Part shown: piece after piece, positions 45,824-52,768 of the stretch | Position numbering within the stretch: position 1 is the first letter of the stretch | Layout: every line of letters starts with the position of its first letter | DNA from: Paracoccaceae bacterium | GTDB lineage: Bacteria > Pseudomonadota > Alphaproteobacteria > Rhodobacterales > Rhodobacteraceae | DNA length: 64,000 nucleotides | Assembly (NCBI GenBank): GCA_021775315.1 | Contig: JAJFIC010000007.1 | Location: 30,008-94,007 of the forward strand | Direction: 5' to 3' | Notes under the pieces: generated by a model | Database searches by the model: none | Told to the model about the DNA's origin: nothing | What the model saw: only the letters and a program-made list of their open reading frames with translations | Translations under genes and position numbers: made by a program

Positions 45824-46816
45824 ATGACAGGTTACTACACATATTCCGCTGACCGATCCCAAGTAAGAATTGGGGACTACTCCGAGGTCGTCAGCGCGCT
45901 ATCGGAGAGTCAAATGCTGTCATCTAAACGCACCTTGCCCAAAGGGCTTGCCATTGCTTCGCAATCCGCTGAATTCTGGCGACGCCTTGCCCCTGAATTG
46001 ACGATCTCGGACGCCCAACCGGGCCTTTGCATCGAACGCAGCACCGTTCAATCCGAACAGGAAAGAATGCGGCTGATCAATGATGGTTTTTTGCATCTGA
46101 AACAGCCGGGCCTTGATGCTCCGATCAGCGCAATCGCATCCGCAATGGATCGCATCGTTAACGCCGGATTGCCTGCCGCCTTTATTGGCGTCTATGACGA
46201 AACATGGTCGATGATCGCGCAATTGAACGACGTTATTGGTGGCCTGTTTGACGGTCAGGCGGCGATGGTGCCGGATTTCTGGGCTGTCCACCCGAATACA
46301 ACCGCCGGTCTGACCGCCCAGCGCAAACGCGCTAGCAACGGGGTTTTCAGCGACGGCACGCCTAAAAACGTGACTGTCTGGATGCCTTTGACGGATGCGA
46401 CGCCTGACAATGGTTGCATTTATGTTGTGCCTGCCGGACAGGACCGGAATTACGGCAAATCCAAATCTGATCGCGCAAATGCCAGCCTGCCGGGGATTCG
46501 CGCCCTGCCTGCCACAGCGGGTGACGTTCTGATCTGGACCGGCGAGACATATCACTGGCAAGCCCGCCCAGACCGCCACAACCAAGACGGCCCCCTGTTA
46601 AGCCTGACGTGGGAGTTTCAGTCGCGCGATGCCGCAGCCCTTGAGGGGATGCTGGTCGAAAGCTATCCCTACATGCCGTTTGAAACCCGCCTTGGCCTGC
46701 TGGCCCGCCAAATGCCGCGCCACCGCAGCGAATTATCGGCCAGCCCGGTCTGGCGTGCGGTCCAGCAAACACTTGCGAACCGCTTTCCGATAGGCCAGCG
46801 CGGTCAGACCACTTAA
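45824..46816 (+). CDS. Phytanoyl-CoA dioxygenase (PhyH)-like protein, possibly inactive
   Basis: Up to 330 residues. The C-terminal half resembles PhyH-type Fe(II)/2-oxoglutarate dioxygenases: DGTPKNVTVWMPLTDATPDN followed by GCIYVVPAGQD, then TAGDVLIWTGETYHWQARP with candidate ligand His244. The usual HxD iron ligands just before this block appear replaced: AQRKR at 165-169 has Gln166 and Lys168 where active relatives have His and Asp. The start is uncertain; ATG at 45914 is another option. Upstream lies TTGACA at 45793 but no clear -10. Confidence 0.65.
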   Translation: MTGYYTYSADRSQVRIGDYSEVVSALSESQMLSSKRTLPKGLAIASQSAEFWRRLAPELTISDAQPGLCIERSTVQSEQERMRLINDGFLHLKQPGLDAPISAIASAMDRIVNAGLPAAFIGVYDETWSMIAQLNDVIGGLFDGQAAMVPDFWAVHPNTTAGLTAQRKRASNGVFSDGTPKNVTVWMPLTDATPDNGCIYVVPAGQDRNYGKSKSDRANASLPGIRALPATAGDVLIWTGETYHWQARPDRHNQDGPLLSLTWEFQSRDAAALEGMLVESYPYMPFETRLGLLARQMPRHRSELSASPVWRAVQQTLANRFPIGQRGQTT

Positions 46817-46888
46817 TAGCCCTTTCCCCTGTCTATGGTTTCGCGCTATGACGCGCTGTCCAAAAACCAATGACCCAGGAGACAAATA

Positions 46889-47911
46889 ATGGGGTATCGA
46901 ATCGTCGTCGTTGGCGCCACAGGCAATGTGGGCCGTGAAATGCTGAACATTCTGGCGGAACGCCAGTTTCCCGTGGATGAGATTGCCGTATTGGCAAGCC
47001 GTCGTTCACTTGGCACAGAGTGCGGCTTTGGCGAGCGAACTTTGAAGACCGAAGATCTGGACACCTTCGACTTCACGGGTTGGGATATGGCCCTGTTTGC
47101 TGTCGGTTCTGAAGCAACAAAGAAATACGCGCCCGGCGCCGCCAAGGCGGGCTGTGTGGTGATTGATAATTCATCACTGTACCGCTATCACCCCGACGTG
47201 CCGTTGATCGTGCCCGAGGTGAACCCGGACGCGATCATGGGCTATTCCAAGAAAAACATTATCGCCAACCCGAACTGTTCAACCGCGCAGATGGTTGTGG
47301 CGCTAAAGCCGCTGCATGACCGCGCGCGGATCAAACGGGTGGTCGTGTCGACTTATCAATCCGTATCCGGTGGCGGCAAAGATGCGATGGACGAGTTGTG
47401 GAACCAGACCAAGGGCGTTTATGTTCCGGGTCAGGAAGTCACGCCTTCCAAGTTCACCAAACAGATCGCGTTCAACGTGATCCCGCATATCGACAGCTTC
47501 ATGGAAGACGGCCAGACCAAAGAAGAATGGAAAATGGTCGCCGAAACCAAGAAAATCGTCGATCCCGCGATCAAAGTCACCGCCACTTGTGTGCGTGTCC
47601 CGGTGTTCGTTGGCCATTCCGAAGCGATCAATATCGAATTTGAAGACCACCTGGACGAAGATGAAGCGCGCGATATCCTGCGCGAAGCTCCGGGTATTCT
47701 GGTGGTCGATAAACGCGAAGATGGCGGCTATACGACCCCGGCCGAATGTGTCGGCGAATACGCGACCTTTATCAGCCGCATTCGGCAGGACCCGACAATA
47801 GACAACGGGATTAACCTGTGGTGCGTATCTGACAACCTGCGTAAGGGCGCTGCCCTGAATGCCGTTCAGATCGCTGAATTACTTGGCCGGCGCGTGCTGA
47901 AAAAAGGCTGA
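46889..47911 (+). CDS. asd: Aspartate-semialdehyde dehydrogenase
   Basis: Asd reduces aspartyl phosphate to the semialdehyde, the branch point to lysine/DAP, threonine and methionine. The 340-residue protein has the NADP loop VVGATGNVGREML (residues 8-20), catalytic Cys130 in NPNCSTAQ, STYQSVSGGGKDAMDEL, and the active-site histidine region VPVFVGHSEA. A good ribosome site GGAGACAA precedes it. A strong terminator follows. Confidence 0.96.
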   Translation: MGYRIVVVGATGNVGREMLNILAERQFPVDEIAVLASRRSLGTECGFGERTLKTEDLDTFDFTGWDMALFAVGSEATKKYAPGAAKAGCVVIDNSSLYRYHPDVPLIVPEVNPDAIMGYSKKNIIANPNCSTAQMVVALKPLHDRARIKRVVVSTYQSVSGGGKDAMDELWNQTKGVYVPGQEVTPSKFTKQIAFNVIPHIDSFMEDGQTKEEWKMVAETKKIVDPAIKVTATCVRVPVFVGHSEAINIEFEDHLDEDEARDILREAPGILVVDKREDGGYTTPAECVGEYATFISRIRQDPTIDNGINLWCVSDNLRKGAALNAVQIAELLGRRVLKKG

Positions 47912-47917
47912 CAAAAT

Positions 47918-47951
47918 CGCCCCTTCGGCGCTGAAAAGTACCGAAGGGGCG
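47918..47951. terminator. Intrinsic terminator after asd
   Basis: An 11-bp perfect stem CGCCCCTTCGG/CCGAAGGGGCG with a 12-nt loop begins 7 bp after the asd stop, and T-rich sequence (TTTTGACTTTTTG) follows at about 47959-47971. It lies between convergent asd and carbonic anhydrase genes and may stop transcription from both sides. Confidence 0.85.
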
Positions 47952-47975
47952 CGATGGCTTTTGACTTTTTGTTCG

Positions 47976-48626
47976 TTAGATTTCGACGAATTCGCGTTTT
48001 TCGCCGTCAAACACCTGCAATCCACCTGTGGCAATGTCATTCCAAAGCCCGTGGATTGTCATATCTTCCGCTTCGACCGCTGCGCGCACAAATGGAAAGC
48101 TCATCAGGTTTTCAAGCGAGATTCTGACCGCTTGGTGTTCCAGCGCGCGGATTTGTGCCTCTCGGCCTTCGATGTCTTTCACCCGTTCAAAGCCGGGGCG
48201 TAAAATGTCCATCCAGCGGCCGATAAAACTGGTTTCCTCGTCCAGTTCCGGTGCGGTTCCCGAACACATAGAGTGGCATCCATTCACGCCACCGCAATTT
48301 GAGTGCCCCATAACGATAATATGCGACACTTTCAGCGCCGTGACCGCAAATTCAATCGCCGCCGACGTGCCGTGATGATCGCCATCCGGTTCGCAAGGTG
48401 GCACCAGATTCGCAATATTTCGGTGAATAAAGAACTCGCCTGTTTCGGCGCCAAAAATCGACGTCACATGCACCCGGCTGTCGCAGCAGGAAATCACCAT
48501 GACACGAGGGTGCTGTCCCTCGTTCGCTAGTCTTTTGAACCAGGGTTTATTCTCGCTATAAACCGTAGCGCGCCATCCGTGATAGCGAGTAACCAAATAA
48601 GCCGGGAGGGGTTTTGCGTATTCCAT
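47976..48626 (-). CDS. Beta-class carbonic anhydrase
   Basis: A 216-residue zinc enzyme that interconverts CO2 and bicarbonate. The zinc ligands are Cys48 with Asp49-Ser-Arg51 in ISCCDSRVHV, and His108 and Cys111 in MGHSNCGGV. The frame extends upstream by 16 codons, but the start at 48626 (MEYAKPLPAYLVTRYHGW) has AAAGGCG upstream and fits the family. Divergent from the HPt-like gene across about 145 bp. Confidence 0.92.
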   Translation of the reverse strand: MEYAKPLPAYLVTRYHGWRATVYSENKPWFKRLANEGQHPRVMVISCCDSRVHVTSIFGAETGEFFIHRNIANLVPPCEPDGDHHGTSAAIEFAVTALKVSHIIVMGHSNCGGVNGCHSMCSGTAPELDEETSFIGRWMDILRPGFERVKDIEGREAQIRALEHQAVRISLENLMSFPFVRAAVEAEDMTIHGLWNDIATGGLQVFDGEKREFVEI

Positions 48627-48771
48627 ATCTGCGCCTTTATAGTGATTTGCCGATAGTAAAAAGAATTTTCGCAAATTTCGAGCAACAAAAATCGTCGCAC
48701 TAACATTCTCTTCAAACTCCGCCGCTAGGGTCAGGTCAGGTTGGGGCTAATGGGATGATAGGGACGATAAC

Positions 48772-49155
48772 ATGACAGGTTATGTATCGCGGTTGCAGAT
48801 CGCGGAAAAGGTTTGCATTCAGACCGAAGCGTTGAACGTTCTGCATGACAGTTTGGGTGTGGACGGGTCGCACGACGTCATTGAGCGCGCAGTGGTCGAG
48901 GTTGCTGAACGCATGGGGGCGGTCGAACAATCCTTGCTGTTGGGTGATCTGGATCGGTTACGCCGGGCGGCGCGTTCACTTGGCTCGATCGGTGAACAGC
49001 TTGGCTTTTTACTGCTATCAAGGGTGGCGCGTGACGCGATCACCTGCGCTGATCGGCAAGACATGAACGCTTTGCACGCGGTGACCGAGCGTCTGATAAG
49101 GGTCGGCGATGCCTCGCTTGCGGCGGCAATTAACGGGGCGACCTTGCCGAATTGA
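48772..49155 (+). CDS. Small helical protein resembling an HPt domain without the histidine
   Basis: A 127-residue, mostly helical protein without recognised catalytic residues. The segment LDRLRRAARSLGSIGEQLGFLLLSRVARDA (about 61-90) is laid out like the HPt core AHSLKG...LG...L, but Arg68 stands where the phosphorylated His should be. It could be a degenerate HPt or simply an unrelated four-helix protein. It is followed by the aminopeptidase gene after 65 bp. Confidence 0.55.
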   Translation: MTGYVSRLQIAEKVCIQTEALNVLHDSLGVDGSHDVIERAVVEVAERMGAVEQSLLLGDLDRLRRAARSLGSIGEQLGFLLLSRVARDAITCADRQDMNALHAVTERLIRVGDASLAAAINGATLPN

Positions 49156-49220
49156 TTGGGCTTGAAAGACCACCTTAAAGGGATAGTCTGCCTGCATCGT
49201 TCTTTTGCAGGAGGCAAACC

Positions 49221-50609
49221 ATGAACCCGACATTCGCACCCGCCACTAAGGGTGCAATCCCTATCACAATACTTGATAGCAAAGGGTTGGACACATGGCT
49301 GAAAACCCAGTCACAAAGCGTTCAATCCTGGGTCACGGCAAATGGATTTAATGGCAAACTGGGCGCATGTCTGACGATACCAGACGATGCTGGCGCGCTG
49401 TCTGCGGTGCTGTTTGGCTGGGGTGATGCGGCTGCGCGGTCGCGCGGTCGGTTTCATTTCGCCAAGGCTGCGACTTCGCTGCCTGCCGGAGCCTACTATA
49501 TCAGTGCGGGCCTGTCAGAAGATGAATTGACCGAATCGGCGCTTGCGTGGCTGCTGTCGACCTATCGCTTTGATCGCTACAAATCCGGCACGCCTGCCAA
49601 GGCGCATCTGATTGCGCCGGATGGGGTTGACGCAAACCTGCTGGAAGCCACCGCCGCAGGTGAATTTCTGACGCGCGATCTGATCAACACCCCAACAAAT
49701 GACATGGGGCCGGAAGTGCTTGAAAAGGCGTTCCATGCTTTGGCCAAAGCACATGACGCGAAATCAAGCGCAATCATTGGCGATGACCTACTGGCGCAAA
49801 ACTTTCCGATGATCCACGCGGTTGGCCGTTCTTCAGACCAGCAACCGCGCCTTCTGGACATGGTCTGGGGCGATGCTGATCATACCAGCGTGACATTGGT
49901 CGGCAAAGGCGTGTGTTTTGACACGGGCGGGCTGAACCTAAAACCCGACAGTTCGATGGGGATAATGAAAAAAGATATGGGTGGGGCGGCAACCGTCATG
50001 GGTCTGGCGCAGATCATCATGTCGCTGAACCTGCCCGTGCGATTACGTGTGCTGGTGCCTGCGGTCGAAAACTCGATCTCGGCCGGCGCGATGCGTCCCA
50101 GTGACGTTTTAACCTCGCGCAAGGGTCTGACGGTCGAGGTGACCAATACCGATGCCGAAGGGCGCCTTGTGTTGGCCGACGCACTGGCACTGGCGGATGA
50201 GGAAAAGCCTGATTATCTGTTTTGCATGGCGACACTGACCGGGGCCGCCAGGGTGGCGCTTGGCCCTGATCTTGCGCCCTATTATACCGATGACGACAGC
50301 CTTTCACACAGCATTGGCAGGGCAGGCCGCAAGGTGAAAGACCCATGCTGGCGGATGCCGTTCTGGCAGCCCTACGAGGACATGATCGAACCCGACATTG
50401 CCGATCTTGATAACGCCCCAACCGGTGGTTTTGGCGGCTCAATCACGGCGGCCCTGTTTTTGCGTCGATTCGTCGAAAACGCCGCGCACTTCGCCCATTT
50501 CGACATCTATGGCTGGACACCCAAAGCGGCCCCGGCCCGACCCAAAGGCGGCGCATTTCTGGGCGCGCGCGCGATATTGGAAACCCTGCGCCAAAGGATT
50601 GATGCGTAA
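49221..50609 (+). CDS. Leucyl aminopeptidase family protein (M17)
   Basis: A 462-residue cytoplasmic metallopeptidase. The metal and catalytic motifs are VGKGVCFDTGGLNLKP (about 228-243), KKDMGGAA and the family signature NTDAEGRLVLAD (about 308-319). M17 enzymes remove N-terminal residues from peptides using two metal ions; some act on Cys-Gly from glutathione breakdown. The start follows CAGGAGGC. Its last base is the first of the next start (TAATG), so it is coupled to the NlpC/P60 gene. Confidence 0.93.
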   Translation: MNPTFAPATKGAIPITILDSKGLDTWLKTQSQSVQSWVTANGFNGKLGACLTIPDDAGALSAVLFGWGDAAARSRGRFHFAKAATSLPAGAYYISAGLSEDELTESALAWLLSTYRFDRYKSGTPAKAHLIAPDGVDANLLEATAAGEFLTRDLINTPTNDMGPEVLEKAFHALAKAHDAKSSAIIGDDLLAQNFPMIHAVGRSSDQQPRLLDMVWGDADHTSVTLVGKGVCFDTGGLNLKPDSSMGIMKKDMGGAATVMGLAQIIMSLNLPVRLRVLVPAVENSISAGAMRPSDVLTSRKGLTVEVTNTDAEGRLVLADALALADEEKPDYLFCMATLTGAARVALGPDLAPYYTDDDSLSHSIGRAGRKVKDPCWRMPFWQPYEDMIEPDIADLDNAPTGGFGGSITAALFLRRFVENAAHFAHFDIYGWTPKAAPARPKGGAFLGARAILETLRQRIDA

Positions 50610-51433
50610 TGCACCCCCGGTTGACCCCAGCCAATAATCGCGTTGCGCATTCGTCGCTAAAGGGACATATCACAGCCGGTGCGTATTCAGACGGTGTCAT
50701 CCGCCAGATCGCCGCGCCCATAGCCGATCTTTTGCGCCAACCGGGTGGCGCGTTGGACAGTCAACTGCTGCGAGGGGCGGATTTTCTGGTGTTGGAAAAT
50801 GCCGATGGCTGGTCCTTTGGCCAATCCGTGGCGGATTGCTACGTCGGTTACATCCAGTCCGACCTGCTAGCAGAGGCCGAGGTAGCAACCCACAGGATAA
50901 ACGCTCTTTCCAGCCATCTTTACAGCGAACCAAACATGAAATCGCGCACAATTGCAGCCTTGCCTTTCGCAGCGACCCTGACCGCAAAGCACGAACTGGC
51001 GGGGTTTCTGGAGCTGTCCGACGGTTCATTTGTGCCGCGCCAGCACGTGCAGTCCATTGATACGATTGCCCCGGATTTTACCGCTGTGTTTGAACGGTTT
51101 CTGGGTGTTCCCTATCTCTGGGGCGGCAATTCGGTTTGGGGCATGGATTGTTCCGGTGCTGTGCAACTTGCACTGAATGCGGCGGGTCTGAATTGCCCGC
51201 GCGACACGGACATGCAGGAAAGCGATCTGGGTGTGCAACTGGAACCAAACGCGCCACCAATGCGCGGAGATCTGGTTTTCTGGGGTGGGCATGTGGCGAT
51301 GATGCAAGACAGCGAAACCATGATCCACGCCAATGCGCATCACATGGCGGTCGCGTCGGAAAGCCTCGCCGGTGCAGTCGCGCGTATCTTGGCCAAGGGT
51401 GACGGCCCGGTGACATCCTGTCGGCGTCTTTAG
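50609..51433 (+). CDS. NlpC/P60 family cell-wall endopeptidase
   Basis: A 274-residue C40 peptidase. Two SH3-like segments (about 20-150) precede the catalytic domain: YLWGGNSVWGMDCSGAVQLA with Cys181, WGGHVAMM with His228, and His240. It resembles dipeptidyl-peptidase VI / YkfC-type enzymes that cut gamma-D-Glu-meso-DAP peptides. No signal peptide is visible, so together with the coupled M17 peptidase it may recycle murein peptides in the cytoplasm. That role is inference. Confidence 0.88.
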   Translation: MHPRLTPANNRVAHSSLKGHITAGAYSDGVIRQIAAPIADLLRQPGGALDSQLLRGADFLVLENADGWSFGQSVADCYVGYIQSDLLAEAEVATHRINALSSHLYSEPNMKSRTIAALPFAATLTAKHELAGFLELSDGSFVPRQHVQSIDTIAPDFTAVFERFLGVPYLWGGNSVWGMDCSGAVQLALNAAGLNCPRDTDMQESDLGVQLEPNAPPMRGDLVFWGGHVAMMQDSETMIHANAHHMAVASESLAGAVARILAKGDGPVTSCRRL

Positions 51434-51455
51434 GCGGCAAACCCGGCTCCGGCGC

Positions 51456-51803
51456 TTATTTAACCGCCCGAATCAACAATTTTTCCAACACACGCAACAC
51501 GACCTTCAGATCATTACCGCGTTTTAAAACCTGACCGTCCATGCCCAATACAGCATATTGCCCTTGCCGCGCCTTTAACTTGGGCCGCTTTTCGATCCGG
51601 TAAAGTGGGTTTTCAGCCGTGCGCCTGAAAATGGAAAACACCGCAACCTCGCGAAGGCAGGAAATTCCATAATCCCTCCACTCCCCTGCGGCGACCATCC
51701 GACCATAGACTGGCAGAATCACGCTTAGTTCAGTCCTGTGAAAGGCAACTTGTTCCGGTTGGTTTCGATTGGAAAAACTGACTGGGATGTTTTTGACGCT
51801 CAT
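51456..51803 (-). CDS. DUF2794 domain protein
   Basis: A 115-residue protein with the DUF2794 pattern: VAFHRTELSVILPVYGRMVA, GEWRDYGISC, FSIFRRTAENPLYRIEKRPK and QGQYAVLGMDGQVLKRGNDL. The family is conserved in Alphaproteobacteria and has no known function. The frame opens 38 codons upstream but that extension runs into the small-RNA region; the start at 51803 fits the family. Confidence 0.85.
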   Translation of the reverse strand: MSVKNIPVSFSNRNQPEQVAFHRTELSVILPVYGRMVAAGEWRDYGISCLREVAVFSIFRRTAENPLYRIEKRPKLKARQGQYAVLGMDGQVLKRGNDLKVVLRVLEKLLIRAVK

Positions 51804-51906
51804 CCTGACAGTTTGTCGCGGGAATCGCCGCAAATCAACCCAGCACCCAACTTTCACCCCCGGATTGCCGCGAAATAGGCCCCGGCTTTCCCCTTTTGTG
51901 CCGCGA

Positions 51907-51932
51907 TTGACCATCATACCTAACCCTGTAGC
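51907..51932 (+). promoter_or_regulatory. Promoter-like element of small RNA copy 1
   Basis: TTGACC at 51907-51912 and TGTAGC at 51927-51932 (14-bp gap; TAGCGA overlapping it would be the -10) lie 13 bp before the hairpin. The same pair recurs in all four copies: 52147/52167, 52386/52406 and, with TTGCCC, 52599/52618. Confidence 0.5.
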
Positions 51933-51940
51933 GAGCGAAG

Positions 51941-52050
51941 GCTCACCCCGGTGTCGCGGTAATCAGCCCCCACCCAGATCCGCGACGCCGGGGACTACAA
52001 ATATTTCGGACGACTTCTGGCCCCTGGTACAAAACCAGGGGCCTTTTTTT
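51941..52050 (+). ncRNA. Candidate small RNA, copy 1
   Basis: Predicted transcript of about 110 nt; the 5' end is estimated from the promoter-like element. A 14-bp hairpin at 51946-51993 (arms CCCCGGTGTCGCGG and CCGCGACGCCGGGG) presents a 20-nt loop at 51960-51979 containing CAGCCCCCACCCAGAT. A 25-nt linker and an intrinsic terminator follow. The C-rich loop could pair with G-rich ribosome binding sites, as CU-rich loops do in other bacterial sRNAs; the target is unknown. Confidence 0.75.
52019..52050 (+). terminator. Terminator of small RNA copy 1
   Basis: Perfect 10-bp stem GGCCCCTGGT/ACCAGGGGCC, loop ACAAA, then seven T. Confidence 0.93.
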
Positions 52051-52146
52051 GCCCTGCGTTATTGTTTCCAAATCCGAAACCGACTGTTCAGAAATTTCGA
52101 TACTTTGCCGCGATTTCACCCAGATCCCATCGCTTTTGTGCCGCGA

Positions 52147-52172
52147 TTGACCAGCATACCTGTCCTTGTAGC
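52147..52172 (+). promoter_or_regulatory. Promoter-like element of small RNA copy 2
   Basis: TTGACC at 52147-52152 and TGTAGC at 52167-52172, same spacing as copy 1. A 25-nt block shared with copy 3 lies about 60 bp further upstream (52064-52088) and could be a regulator site. Confidence 0.5.
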
Positions 52173-52180
52173 GAGCGAAG

Positions 52181-52288
52181 GCTCACCCCGGTGTCGCGGT
52201 AATCAGCCCCCACCCAGATCCGCGATGCCGGGGACTACGCAAAAAATGGACGAGCATCTGCCCCCGTGTAAAACCGGGGGCTTTTTTT
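52181..52288 (+). ncRNA. Candidate small RNA, copy 2
   Basis: About 108 nt. The hairpin at 52186-52233 has the right arm CCGCGATGCCGGGG, so the two middle positions become wobble pairs compared with copy 1, while the loop (52200-52219) is unchanged. The linker differs (A-rich, GCAAAAAATGGACGAGC), and the terminator sequence is different again. Confidence 0.75.
52260..52288 (+). terminator. Terminator of small RNA copy 2
   Basis: 7-bp stem GCCCCCG/CGGGGGC, 8-nt loop, then seven T. Confidence 0.9.
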
Positions 52289-52385
52289 GGTGCCACGCCG
52301 TTGTTTCCAAAACCGAAACCGACTGTTTTCAAAATCAACCGATTTGCCTTGTTTTCACCGCGTTCCCAGCGTTTTGGCGCCGCGA

Positions 52386-52411
52386 TTGACCAGCATACCT
52401 GTCCTTGTAGC
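52386..52411 (+). promoter_or_regulatory. Promoter-like element of small RNA copy 3
   Basis: TTGACC at 52386-52391 and TGTAGC at 52406-52411, same spacing as copies 1 and 2. Confidence 0.5.
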
Positions 52412-52419
52412 GAGCGAAG

Positions 52420-52513
52420 GCTCACCCCGGTGTCGCGGTAATCAGCCCCCACCCAGATCCGCGATACCGGGGATTACAACCTAAGAAGCCCTGCCAAACT
52501 GGCGGGGCTTTTT
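52420..52513 (+). ncRNA. Candidate small RNA, copy 3
   Basis: About 94 nt. The hairpin at 52425-52472 has right arm CCGCGATACCGGGG, turning one middle position into a U-A pair and keeping the other as G-U; the loop at 52439-52458 is identical. The linker is shorter than in copies 1 and 2. Its own terminator follows. Confidence 0.75.
52487..52513 (+). terminator. Terminator of small RNA copy 3
   Basis: 10-bp stem AGCCCTGCCA/TGGCGGGGCT with one T-G wobble, 3-nt loop, then a run of five T that includes the last stem base. Confidence 0.9.
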
Positions 52514-52598
52514 GGTTTCAGCTTGTCGACTGACACTGTGCGCCCAAACAACCGAATTGCCCAAAAATGGTCGTTTTGTTTCCCAAACCCCGCCCGTT

Positions 52599-52623
52599 TT
52601 GCCCGGCAAAACGAACATGTAGC
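52599..52623 (+). promoter_or_regulatory. Promoter-like element of small RNA copy 4
   Basis: TTGCCC at 52599-52604 and TGTAGC at 52618-52623 with a 13-bp gap resemble the elements of copies 1-3. The sequence TGATATAG just after could serve as a better -10. Confidence 0.4.
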
Positions 52624-52633
52624 TGATATAGCT

Positions 52634-52718
52634 TGCCTCGGCGCTGCGCTGATACAGCCCCCACCCAGATGTGCGGCGCCGAGGATTCTTTCCCAAATCC
52701 ACTGTTGGCAATCCTTTT
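52634..52718 (+). ncRNA. Diverged fourth small RNA or ggt leader element
   Basis: The hairpin at 52636-52684 has 14 paired positions (arms CCTCGGCGCTGCGC and GTGCGGCGCCGAGG, two wobbles). Its stem is almost entirely unlike copies 1-3, but the loop again contains CAGCCCCCACCCAGAT. A weak second hairpin GGATT/AATCC with TTTT ends at 52718, so it may be a separate RNA or a leader element of ggt, whose start lies 51 bp further on. Confidence 0.65.
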
Positions 52719-52768
52719 CACGGCGTTTAGCGTTCCGCAGAACTTGTGAACCTATGGCGGGGCCCAAC

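Larger units (their letters stand above)
51894..52513 (+). repeat. Three tandem ~240-bp repeat units (small-RNA array)
   Basis: Units start at about 51894, 52134 and 52374 (periods 240 and 239 bp). A core of about 105 bp, from the TTGACC element to the end of the first hairpin and GGGGAYTAC, is nearly identical in all three. The rest differs more, including the three terminator hairpins, which share no stem sequence. Units 2 and 3 also share a 25-nt upstream block (52064-52088 and 52303-52327) with one mismatch. The conservation pattern points to transcribed RNAs rather than protein, and periods of 240 and 239 would not hold one reading frame. Confidence 0.9.

Noticed and set aside
51769..52452. 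Open reading frames across the repeat array with a repeated peptide in two units
   Set aside because: The repetition comes from the DNA repeat. The frames cross strong terminators, the third unit is shifted by one base, and the conservation follows RNA structure rather than codons.
51894..52513. CRISPR array
   Set aside because: Units are about 240 bp with a conserved core of about 105 bp. There are no short repeats with regular spacers and no cas genes.
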